In this document: positions 1-9,400 of the stretch, piece by piece
Numbering within the stretch: the first letter of the stretch is position 1
Layout of the letters: the number at the start of each line of letters is the position of its first letter
Source: Gryganskiella cystojenkinii
Taxonomy: Eukaryota; Mortierellomycota; Mortierellomycetes; Mortierellales; Mortierellaceae
Reading direction: 5' to 3'
Assembly (NCBI GenBank): GCA_015852425.1
Contig: JAAAIG010000909.1
Coordinates: 1-12,734 of the forward strand
Length of the DNA: 12,734 nucleotides
The notes under the pieces: model-generated
The model's input: the letters and a program-made list of their open reading frames with translations, nothing else
Told to the model about the DNA's origin: nothing
Databases searched by the model: none
Made by a program: the position numbers and the translations under genes

Positions 1-707
1 GGACTACTATCAGAGTGGAAGCTCAAACTTGCTACTATTGCGCAAACCTGATCGGGGAACAAAGGGAGATGGCACCGGAATTATCGTTGGTGGGAGACAG
101 CCGGCACAAAGAAGGCATTGTTCAACAAGATCAAAGGTTCATGGTAAAGGTAAAAAGGAAAGAAGCGCTCCAAGAGTAAAGTTGGCATAATTGCATATAC
201 TTGTGCCAGGTCATACAATCGAAAGCATCCCTTGAAATCCATAGCCAGAAAAGCCAACTCATTACCAAAGGCATGAACTCCAAAGATTGTCAGATTGCTC
301 GGCGGTCGCTTGTTGTCAGATACAAGTTCGCGCACCACCTCAATCCAAGTGTCTTTCATGGCACGCGCAAGCTTGAAATGGTCGAGGGCGGTTTTCTCCT
401 CCGATGCCCTGCTTGGCGCTCTCGACAATCACCAGCTGAAGGCCCTCTGTTGTTTCGACAACTGCATCTGCTTGATGCCCTGGCACATGTGTCTCAGTGA
501 AAGGATTTCTCCCGGAGTTCTGTCGCGTAGTCGATCCATAGAGGGTAATCTCAAATCTTCTAAGTGCCAGATCTACCATCGCCATCGCGCCATCAAGAGC
601 AGGAAGGACAAGATCTGCCAAATTGACGCTCATTCGGGACGGCTTCTAGGCGTTGGCACCGGAAAAATCTCTCCCTAAACCACAAAATGATTGTGCTTGT
701 ATCAGCT

Positions 708-817
708 CTAAGTGAGCATTAGTCATCAGGTGATCCATTTGTCAGAGTAATAGTATCTAGTCCGTTCATGTCTCCGCTTTTACAACAACGCCTCACTATG
801 CCTCCATGTCCACTTAC
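708..817 (-). other. probable 110-nt intron in the decayed gene
   Basis: A consensus GTAAGT donor (812-817) directly follows the protein-like reading that ends YYVSKVFIG. The nearest likely acceptor is CACTTAG, ending at 708-709, preceded by a GACTAAT branch-like sequence. Another AG at 675-676 is possible. Neither acceptor restores the frame of the next block without a further frame change. Confidence 0.45.
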
Positions 818-1168
818 CATCCTATAAACACCTTTGACACATAATAGATGAAGTTACCGGAGTGATCCATAGGGCGAACGACTTTTATCATATCATCCAC
901 ACTGGTATTTTTGGGGGACAAATTTGATTTAGCACTTCCTTGATATTTGGATTGTCCTTGACCTCCAGAGTCTCATCCAGTGCTGCCTTGAACCCGTTGT
1001 CTGTAAGAACAGCTGTAAACGCTCCCATCAAAGTCAGATCTGCAATCCTGTCCTTGACCAGTGAGTAATCACTTGAACCTTGGTGATTCTCAAATAGATC
1101 GAATCGAGCAAGAACATCAATCGTTCCACTTGACCAGTTGATTTGCTGATTCAGCTCTTGGAAATGGA

Positions 1169-1241
1169 CTATTCAGAGAAGAATCTGCCATTAGTCGCAA
1201 CGTAAGTCTTTGCTTGAATTTACTCTACTCAATTCTCAGAC
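1169..1241 (-). other. probable 73-nt intron in the decayed gene
   Basis: Block 2 ends at FTQTW and block 3 resumes at HFQELNQQINW, with stops between them in every useful frame. A GT at 1240-1241 and an AG at 1169-1170 restore the frame, with the split codon reading TTC. The donor GTCTGA is weak, so the exact boundary is uncertain. The site may itself have decayed. Confidence 0.35.
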
Positions 1242-1617
1242 ACCAGGTCTGCGTAAACATATCAAGATTAATGTCACCAGTGGCAAGAGAACGGCTGATG
1301 TCTTTCACTTGATCCTTGTGGAGATGCAGAGCAACTCCTTCATTGACGGCATCATCCTGATCTTGTCCATTATCACTGCCGAAAAGCGGATATTGAGGAG
1401 GTGAGGATGTTGGTGATGGGGTGCGAACAGCAGAAAATGGCGGTATTGGCGTCGAGAGCTAAGACCTTGTACTTGTGCCAAGAGCACTGGTTACTGAGGA
1501 AAAACTTTGTGACACCTCCCCTACAACCTGCTTTAGATGTTGTTGTGCAGGCCTGCTCACAATGTTGCGTGATGGTTTTGGGTTCTGCTCCCTGTACCAA
1601 GTTGTGAACAAATTAGA

Positions 1618-1672
1618 CTAAAAGCAAAAACGTGTTAGAAACATTTATAGTTGTCCCAACGTGCACAAGCAC
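1618..1672 (-). other. 55-nt intron in the decayed gene
   Basis: On the minus strand the exon ends in codon AAG followed by GTGCTTGT, and the intron closes with a T-rich stretch ending TTTTAG. A CTAAC-like branch sequence lies a little upstream of the acceptor. Both flanking exons are in phase 0, and joining them gives a continuous protein-like reading. That join is the best evidence that the surrounding sequence was once a spliced gene. Confidence 0.65.
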
Positions 1673-1992
1673 CTTCGTATGCTTGATGATATCCTCAGCC
1701 CAAGGCTTGATATCAGCATCTGGTCCTCGGTTGAGAATGCGCATGGCACCCTTGATCAGAGTATCGCTGAGTGAACCGCTCGTTTTAAACAATATCGCTT
1801 GTTGAATGACGCCGGGAGCTTTTCAAATGGTAAGGTGTGTCGCCGCAACAAAAAGTATGTCTGCTCCTCGAAAAGAGGATTGGTGGAGGATGAGGTTGAT
1901 TCTTTCGAGGACATGGACGGAGGCACAGAAACTGATAGGGTGCAGCTGGAGTGTTCGAGGTTGACATACACCAAGGACGTGAAATGGAAATG

Positions 1993-2690
1993 ATTAATTC
2001 AAGATAGAGAGGATAAAAGGAAGGCAAAGTAGTTATTATATGCGTTAGAAAGAAAGAATGAGAAATAGGACATTGGAATGCAGGATGATGAAACCCAAGC
2101 CACCTGGGGATTTGACCCAACCGTCATTGGGCGCAACGGGCGTCAAAGCAGCCTCTCCATCTACAACTCACGCTTGGCATTTCTCATTGAGAGGAGGCCT
2201 AACAATGAAGCACGACGACTCCACGCTAACCAGGGGATGGCGAGGTCAATACCCTTCACCCATGGAGATGGACAATTGACGCTACCCAACAGAAACGAGC
2301 ACAACGCTGCAATTTATGATGAACGGACAAATGTTCTTTTTCGTCTGCCTCCCATGAATCATACTTTCGGTCCAAAACAGGAAGTAATATTGCCAACAAA
2401 CACTCCACAACAGAACAGTGGAGTGCATTGTAAAGGAAAAGAAAAGATATGCAGGGAAGAGAGTACTAAACAAATTCGAGAGAGCTATGCTTACTGATTC
2501 CGACGCGTATGATGATTGACGTAACAGAGAGAGGCGAGAAGGTAGGTATTTGAAGTCTGGTTGATGAAGAAATGTGTTCGAAGAACGATGTGTGTCGAAA
2601 GAAGGAAAGGAGCACTTTGATTTTTGAAAGAGGGGCAAGACGTGAATCGCGTTCAAAAATTGGATTGGCAAGCTAATCTCGGTTTTGTCT
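1993..2690. other. unassigned stretch between the decayed gene and the retroelement relic
   Basis: No recognisable gene was found here. The minus strand upstream of the decayed gene could have held its promoter. A plus-strand reading frame of 139 codons (2078-2497) has no recognised domain, no clear splice context and no pyrimidine-rich leader. The retroelement-side minus-strand frame stays open through 2282-2690, but below about 2640 its translation loses any retroelement character. Confidence 0.5.
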
Positions 2691-2880
2691 AGGCGGGCTG
2701 TATCTCCTCCTTCAGGCTTGTCTTTCCGGGACAAGGCATCAGAGGCATTGTTGAGGGATCCAGGGCAGTACTTGATAACGAAGTTATAGTCAGCGAGGAT
2801 CTCGGACCAGCGGACTTGGCGGCGACTGAGGTGTCGAGTGGTTGTAAAGTATTCCAAGTGAGATTCTGGGGGGGGAATCT
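2690..2880 (-). mobile_element. relic of a Ty3/gypsy-type retrotransposon, RNase H end
   Basis: The minus-strand translation contains HLEYFTTTRHLSRRQVRW, then SEILADYNFVIKYCPGS and NASDALSRKDKPEGG. This is the typical end of the reverse-transcriptase-linked RNase H domain of Ty3/gypsy elements, where an LEYF block precedes an RRQxRW block, an IxYxPG block and xADALSR. Only about 60 residues survive. The usual acidic lead-in before LEYF is replaced by a proline run coming from an 8-base G tract on the plus strand (2868-2875). No reverse transcriptase, integrase or LTR is visible nearby. The fragment is too small to be active and lies about 490 bp upstream of the arrestin-like gene's start codon. 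Confidence 0.8.
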
Positions 2881-2893
2881 CAATTCTCATCAC

Positions 2894-3364
2894 AGCACTG
2901 CCCGTCCAATTCCAGCCAATGGCGGAGCTTTGTACCTCGTTGTTCTTTTTTTAAAACGTTTTTTTTTCGAGGCTTTTTTTTGGGCATTCACTTTGTGCGC
3001 CCCTTTTCTCTTTTTCTCCCCCGCCCTGTTCGACTGTGGCAGAGAGTGGGAGTTGGAGGGGAACAAAGCGCGCATCTGTTCTCCACGGCTGCCGTGCGTC
3101 GACTCGCTCCCGCTGACCTTTTTTCTCTTTTTTCGTTTCGTTGTTTTCTTTCCTCTCTCCCCTTTTGTTTCTTTACATTCTTTACATCTCTTTACGTTTC
3201 ATTACATTCTCTGTAAATCAACTTGTTCATCTATTCATCGTTTATTCCTTCTCGCTCTCTCTCGCTCTCACTTTATATCCTCCCTTCCCTTTAACACACA
3301 GGCACACACCTCTTCTTTCTGCTTCCTTCTCTCTCTTCCTCCTCTTCCCCCTCTTTGCTTGCCG
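2894..3364 (+). promoter_or_regulatory. promoter and pyrimidine-rich leader of the arrestin-like gene
   Basis: This stretch has no gene. From about 3110 to 3360 the plus strand is strongly C/T-rich, with repeated CTCT and TTTC tracts, as is common in fungal leaders just before the start codon. The only ATG between 2894 and the chosen start is at about 2924 (in CCAATGGCGG), which probably lies upstream of the transcript. No firm TATA box was identified; TTTATAT near 3272 is only a weak candidate. Confidence 0.45.
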
Positions 3365-6002
3365 ATGCTCCGTCTTGCAAGGTCTCTCCCATTCTTCCAC
3401 CAGCCCGAGGCAAACCCAGCCCTATCATTCATCCATCAAACCAACGGTTTCTCCATCTCTGTTCCCACTCGGTCTAGCCTCGACAACTACTATGGTCCTG
3501 GCACTGTCTTTAACGGACAGTTGAACCTGCAGCTGGTCAACCATATCCGCAGCCCCTGTCGTCTCAGAGTCATTCTGACCTGTTTTCATACTATCCCCGA
3601 GTCTGCTCCTCTTGAAATCAACGACAACTCGAACCCTGATGCTACTGCGACTTCAAATACGCAACCCCGTAACTCGTCTTCCTCTTCCACCTCATCATCA
3701 TCAAAGTCTGCTCCTGCTTCTTCCTTGGGCTCTGCTGAACAGCAACAATCTCAATCCCAGTATCAAAATTCACAACCTCAACACCAGCAAGCATATAACC
3801 TGTTTACCGTGGAACATATCTTGGTCGAGGACCAGACCTTGGCCGCCAAGAGACACTCGTACCTCTTCAATATCAAGTTCCCTCGAGTCAACTTGCCTGC
3901 CTCCATGATGGTAAGCGTTGCTGTATCCCATGCCCTTTTCGTCCTTGTTCTCTTCTTCATCACCCTGATCATCCATCAATTGTCCTTTTTTTTACTCATA
4001 TGCGTCACAATTTATTTACTTTTTACTTTTTTTGTTATCGATGACTTAAAATGAAATAGGACGGAGATCGTTCAGTGGCATATACTATCCACGGTGAGTT
4101 GACGTTCGAGTCGACCCCTAATGATATCTCGACCAGGAGCGTTATCTGTTCGCCTCCTGTCCACTTGAAGTATTTGCCTCTTGTCCCGACCTCGATCCCT
4201 CATTTTCCTGTGATCGAGATGGCTCAAGTGCAAGATCCACATACTGGCCAGACACTTTTCAAGGCCACGCTTCAAAGTCCCCAACGTGGCGTTTGTCCCG
4301 GTGAGTCTCTTTGTTTTGTCATAATTCAAATTTTCAGTTCATCCTCTGCCCTCACTTTTATTTCTTGGCAAAGCAGAGAAATCGTTGGCTTTGCTCTTGT
4401 CTGTGTATTTTGTGTTTTGTTCTTCGTTGTCGCCATTTGAGTGCAGTCGAGTCAAGACGGACAGCGAACAGAAGCGAGAGAGAGACAGAGAGAGAGACAG
4501 AGAGAGGGGCTAGAAAAAAAAAAAAAAAAAAAAAGTCCACATGCCCAAAAAATGGGAGCAAAGTTTTTCCTTTGTGGGTCGAAACTCTGTTGCTGATTGG
4601 ATTTTGAGACCCCGTTCATTTTTCTTTTTTTTTGCTCCCCCATCTGGTCTCTGAGATTATGCAATATGCATCGTTACCGAAAACTCTCTTCTCTCGCTCT
4701 CTCTTTTCTCTCGTTTCTCTTGTTCTGCTTCTCCTCTCATTTTCATATTCTGGACAATGGCCGCATTTAATCTTTACGTCGTTTTTGGCTCACATGGAAA
4801 TGTCTCTGGTAGTTGCAATATTACATTTCTAACTATGTTTAATGTATCGTCCATTATTAGGAGAATCACTTCCCCTGTCCATCACGCTCGCAAACGAGTC
4901 CGAAACAGAACTTCAATCGATTCACTTGAGTCTCGTCCGTGTCATCTCCTACCCGAATAACAACACGTGCTCTACTACTGCAACAACCTCGGCATCAACG
5001 ACAGCCCCTGAGCCCATTACTGTTCATACCCTCACTGTCCCAATCTCCAAAGTCGGGAACAAGCACTCGACCTGGGTAGAGTCGATTCAGTTTAAGGTTC
5101 CCTCCAATTTGGGATTGATCCCGACCACAAACAAGGTCATCACGCCCATTTACAAGGTCGATTATTACCTCTCGGTATCACTGCCCGTCGCCAGTCGTAG
5201 CACAGGACTCGCCAGTTGGTTCACGCCCGCCGTCAAGGGACCGCCACCAGTTGACATCTCACTCATCCGCCCCGCTACTACTGCTCCTGCTGCTACAGAC
5301 TCGACCAACACGACTTCAGGAGCGAACCCTGTCCCATCACAGGAAGATAACCGTCCTCGAAGAAAGACATCTGGAGACAAACTCATCCGGATCAATGTCC
5401 ATCAGGACCGGATAGCGACCGTGAACTCTTCGATGAAATGGCCCACGTTGATTCAGTTGCCACTTATTCCCGTCATTATCGGGACGGTGCCGTACAACGT
5501 GAGCGAGCGTCAGCTGAGATGGCCTATCCCTAACTACCTGGATGTGACTGATCGCCCTCGTTTCGTTCGGGATCGGTTTGAGGAAGAGATGATACAACAC
5601 CTAAAGAGTCTCGAGAATCTGGTTGTTGAGGAGGAGGATGATCAGGACATCGAGAGTCTTGTCCAGGAGGCTGCTGCAGCTGCCAGGAGATCGAATTCCT
5701 CGGGCGAGAGCGATGAGGATGAACAACAACAACAAAAGGTTTCTGCTCGGATACCGCTTCGATTCAGGGATCGAGTTGCTCACCGACAGGGATCGGCTGG
5801 ATCTGGATTGGGTACCCCACCACCCTCGCCTCCCAGAGGATCGCCGATGATGGATAGTATTGCTTCTGGTATGCATACACTTCCAAGGGCGACTCGTCGG
5901 TCAATGAGTCCAAAGGCTACAGGATTGGGCAAGGAGTTGTTATTGGAGATGCATCATTCCAAGATCCAACAGACCATTCAATCGGGACTTCAAGATATTT
6001 GA
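3365..6002 (+). CDS. arrestin-like (alpha-arrestin type) protein, 642 aa, three exons
   Basis: Exons are 3365-3910, 4060-4300 and 4861-6002. The introns are GTAAGC...ATAG and GTGAGT...TTAG, and the split glycine codon at the second junction confirms phase. The ATG at 3365 is the first Met in its frame. The N-terminal arrestin fold is seen as NGFSISVPTRSSLDNYYGPG (about 28-46), FNGQLNLQLVNHIRSP and later HSYLFNIKFPRVNLP and VAYTIHGELTF. The C-terminal domain includes ESLPLSITLANESE, VESIQFKVPSNLG and PLIPVIIGTVPYN. A Ser/Gln-rich, probably disordered insert (about 85-143) splits the N-terminal domain, and the tail is acidic then Ser/Pro-rich. Alpha-arrestins usually act as adaptors that bring ubiquitin ligases to membrane cargo. 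No PPxY motif was seen here, so that role is only inferred. Confidence 0.85.
3911..4059 (+). other. intron 1 of the arrestin-like gene (149 nt)
   Basis: The intron starts with GTAAGC directly after the ATGATG codons and ends with GAAATAG. Removing it joins codon 182 (Met) to GAC in phase 0 and continues the arrestin N-terminal domain into VAYTIHGELTF. The sequence is T-rich, and its read-through translation becomes hydrophobic and then stops. Confidence 0.8.
4301..4860 (+). other. intron 2 of the arrestin-like gene (560 nt, repeat-rich)
   Basis: The donor is GTGAGT after a phase-1 G. The acceptor is CCATTATTAG with a CTAAC branch-like sequence at 4829-4833. Joining gives the glycine of the PGESLPLSIT arrestin block. 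At 560 nt it is much longer than the other introns here. It contains an AG/ACAG repeat (about 4475-4508), a run of 21 A (4514-4534) and several T runs. No ORF of interest was found inside. Length variation at the A tract is likely. Confidence 0.75.
4475..4534 (+). repeat. GA-rich microsatellite followed by a 21-A run
   Basis: GAGAGAGAGACAGAGAGAGA-type repeats run into a GGGGCTAG spacer and then 21 consecutive A (4514-4534). The tract lies wholly inside intron 2 of the arrestin-like gene. It may be a simple slippage tract or the tail of an old retroposed sequence; no target-site duplication was found by eye. Confidence 0.8.
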
Positions 6003-6473
6003 GGAGATGTTTTTCTTCTGATCTGTGAACCCCGTGCTCCACCGCTTTGTTTTTTTTCTGCTTTCGATTTCTCTTTTTGCACCGACATCGCCGTCCTTTG
6101 TCGTAGTCAGCGATCGATATCATGTACACCAGCATTCTGTATTCTTTTTTTCTTCTTGTCTTTGACGTCTTGATGACACCACTCGCACACAATTCAAATA
6201 CAAACCTGTACATATTAAAAAATATCGCGCTTTGTTCTGTGGTCGATTTGTAAAGGACTTAAACATAAGAAGGCAAGTTGAGTTTTCTAGATGTTATAAC
6301 TGATCTTCGCTGGCTCGGGATTATTGAAAGGAGAAAAAAATCTTTATATTTTTTTGAATAATAAGTCTAGACTAAGATGAGTACTGAAATGCGTATGAAA
6401 ATAAGAGAAAGAAACAATGAGGAGATAAACACAAATAGAGAGAGAGAGAAAGAGAGAGAAGCCTTCCACTGGT
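6003..6473. other. convergent intergenic region holding two 3' UTRs
   Basis: The arrestin-like gene ends at 6002 and the ATPase gene at 6474 on the other strand, so this 471-bp stretch should hold both 3' UTRs and poly(A) sites. A possible plus-strand poly(A) signal ATTAAA lies at 6214-6219 after an A/T-rich stretch. A GA-rich repeat (about 6436-6460) sits immediately downstream of the ATPase stop codon, reading as a CT tract on the minus strand. No gene was found. Confidence 0.5.
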
Positions 6474-9400
6474 TTAGAACCAGACATTGAAGAGTCTCAA
6501 GTAGAGCATCTTAGCTCCCTGAGTGACCAAGAAGTAGGAGCACAACGCACCGACCAAGTACGCATAAAAGATGGCGGGGAGATGAACAAAGTTCAACAGC
6601 TCAGCAAAGACATTGATATAGGGCAAGACCAAGATGATAGCCGAGATCACTGCAGAACCGACCATGACGGGCCGGGCGGCCCAGGTCTGAACAAACGCAA
6701 TCTTGGGTGAACGAATCACATAAATAACCAGGAGCTGGGACAGCGCACCCTCGGTAAACCAAGCGGTCTGGAACAGTGACACCAAAGGCGAATCCGCTTT
6801 CTTGATATCAAACTTGAACCACATAAACAGATAGGTCGTAATATCAAAGATCGATGACCAGGGTCCCATAAAGACCATGAAGCGCAGGATCGACTTGATG
6901 TTCCAACGATGTGGGACCTTCAAGAACTCGGGGTCCATGTGATCCCAAGGGATCGTGATCTGAGAGATGTCGTACAGTAAGTTCTGGGTCAGGATGTGGA
7001 TCGGCTGCATCGGCAGAAAAGGCAACCAGGACGAGGCGACGAGAATGGAAAAGACGTTGCCAAAGTTGGAAGAGATGGCCATGACAATGTACTTCATTGT
7101 GTTTCCGTAGGTGGTACGACCGAGCAAGACAGCTTCCGCAATGACGAGAAGCGATTTTTCGAGCAAGATGACATCTGCAGACTCCTTGGCGATATCCGTG
7201 GCAGTGTCGACCGAGATACCGACATCGGCTTCGGACAGGGCTGGGGCATCGTTGATACCATCGCCCAAAAAGCCGACGACATGATCCTTACGCTTCAAGG
7301 CACGAATCACCAGAGACTTTTGGAGAGGAGTCAACTTGGCAAAGATGGTAGCCTCCTCGGCCAACTCGGCGACCTGTTCGTCGTCAAGACCGACGAGATC
7401 CTCAGTCGAAACGACAGACTTGACAGGGAGATCGATTTCTTGACAGACCTTGCGGCAGACAGCCGCAGAGTCACCAGTCAAAACCTTGACATCAACACCG
7501 AGCGACAACAACTCCTTAATCGCAGGACCGGTCGATTCCTTGGGAGGGTCCAAGAAACCGATCAAACCAGCAAAGACCATGTTGCACTCGTCCTTGATCC
7601 CATACTCGGTCTTGACCTTGTCGATCGCACGGTACGCGACCGCAACCACTCGAAGACCGTCGACATTCAGCCCTTTGTTCATCTCGACCAGTTGAGCAAT
7701 CATCTCCGGTGTCAAGGTCTGGACCTGATCGGCCTCAGGATGATCCAAAAGATCTAGCGACAACTGGTTCTCGTCGGTCGCCTCACCATCGGCGTTAGCG
7801 TTCACCATCTGGATGTCAACAGAAGCACGTCCCTGGCGTGGGATCACAATCTTGTCACAGATGCTCAGCATCTCCTCGACCGCACCCTTCGAGACCAAAA
7901 TCGCAGATTCGTCCGAGACATCCCACAGGACGACCGACATGCGGCGTCGGACGAAATCAAACGGAATCTCGTCCTGCTTCTCGTACCTCGAGGCAAAAAC
8001 GACCGCGGCAGGGGTCAAACCAGACCCGTGTTCATGATCAGACTCGATTGATTCGTACGAGGGCAAGGCCGAGGCCGTCTTTTCAAAGTACTCGACCACA
8101 GCGACATCCAATAGGTTCTTGAGACCGGTTTGGAACCGAGCGTTCAGAAACGCGAGTTGCAAAGAATGGATCGAGGCCTGACCGTGATAATCCAAATGAC
8201 GGACCAGGACGACCTTGTTGTCCGTCAACGTGCCCGTCTTGTCTGTGCAGAGCACATCCATCGAACCGAGGTTGATGATCGCGTCCAGGTTCTTGACGAT
8301 GCAACGCTTCTGGGACATCAAATAAGCACCACGGGCCAGGTTTGAGTTGACAATCATGGGCAACATCTCGGGCGTGAGACCTACGGCGACCGAGAGGGCA
8401 AAGAGTGCAGCATCCTTCCAAGACTGATGAACAAAGCCGTTGATCAACAGGACAGGTGGGACCATGATCGCCATGAGACCGAAAAAGACCCAGGAAATGT
8501 TCCGAACACCCATCTGGAACGCATTTTCGGGACGACGCTTGGCAAGTTCCTTGGCCATGGAACCAAAAAAGGTCTGGTCACCAATCTCCTCGATCAGGAC
8601 GGTTGCAGTACCAGAGACGACAGACGTACCCATGTAACACTTGTCTGGACGAGAGAGATCGATTTCTTCACTCTTGCCAGAGTTGGTATCAGTATCAAAC
8701 CGACGGATGCCAAAGCACCGACAGACCGAGCGCAGGATCGAGTTCTTGAAGGATGGACCAGACTTTCTGGAGCTCTTGAGAGGAGTGGCGGTAAATGTGA
8801 CCTTTGAGGGTTTCATCTGGATCGCAGATGCATCCATTGGTACCGCATCGCTGGCCATGGTCTCGTACGAGGAAGTTTCCGAGTTCTGGGAATAGATCCA
8901 AGCGTTCATGGCCTCGGACGTCGCACTAAACTTCTCAACCGGCATGGCCTCGCCTGTCAGTGCGGCCTGGGAGACAAACAGATCCTTGGACTCGAGGACA
9001 CGGACATCGGCTGGAATCAAATCACCAGCAGAGAGTTGGACCCAATCTCCAGGTACCACATCCTCAATTGGGATTTCCATCCGAAGTGTCGCATGACGAG
9101 CGATCCGTTCAGCGTCCTCGAGAGTCGGGTCACGATGATCGGGGCAAGAGTACAAACGTGTCACGGTGACCAAAGTCGAGACCATGGACTTGAGCGAAGC
9201 CGCTGCAGCGACCGATTTCCATTCTTGCCAGAACCGGAGACTCGTCGACATGACGACCATGAAATACATGACCGAGGCACCCTCGACATCCTCCGTAGCG
9301 ATCGTGGCGGTTCCGAGGATGAACAACAGGATGTTGAACGGATGAACCAAAGCATGGAACAGCACCTTGTACCAGACTTGATCGTTCCCAAAACAAACAA

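Larger units (their letters stand above)
81..1914 (-). pseudogene. decayed multi-exon gene of an unrecognised fungal family
   Basis: I do not recognise the family, but several minus-strand blocks read as one protein. Block 1 (about 1800-1673, containing LSDTLIKGAMRILNRGP) ends at a donor and joins in phase 0, across a 55-nt intron (1618-1672), to block 2 (1617-1242, starting SNLFTTWYREQNPKP). Block 2 has an in-frame TAG at 1459-1461 and reads on in the same frame to FTQTW. Block 3 (1168-818, with INWSSGTIDVLARFDLFENH) changes frame at a C5A5 run (908-917 on the plus strand) and ends at a GTAAGT donor (812-817). Block 4 (about 707-400, with VNLADLVLPALDGAMAMVDL) needs another frame change or crosses a TAG at 646-648. 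It shifts frame again near 391-409 into block 5 (containing RPPSNLTIFGVHAFGNELAF), which ends at TAA 81-83. The 5' end is unsure: an ATG at 1912-1914 opens a Ser/Thr-rich stretch in a different frame from block 1. Several independent lesions favour a pseudogene over one sequencing error. Confidence 0.7.

Noticed and set aside
1202..1207. GTAAGT on the plus strand as a splice donor
   Set aside because: The coding evidence here is on the minus strand, and no plus-strand exon precedes it.
2282..2640. Continuation of the retroelement frame as an integrase region
   Set aside because: No zinc-binding or catalytic integrase motif is visible, and the translation looks like non-coding sequence.
2816..3364. 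Upstream extension of the arrestin-like reading frame
   Set aside because: There is no ATG in frame before 3365, and the translation is a Phe/Leu/Ser-rich reading of T-rich leader DNA.
6436..6460. GA repeat considered as a CRISPR-like or regulatory repeat
   Set aside because: It is a simple dinucleotide repeat in a 3' UTR with no spacer structure.
6996..7757. 253-codon plus-strand ORF
   Set aside because: It lies antisense within the conserved ATPase coding region and has an Arg/Asp-rich shadow composition.
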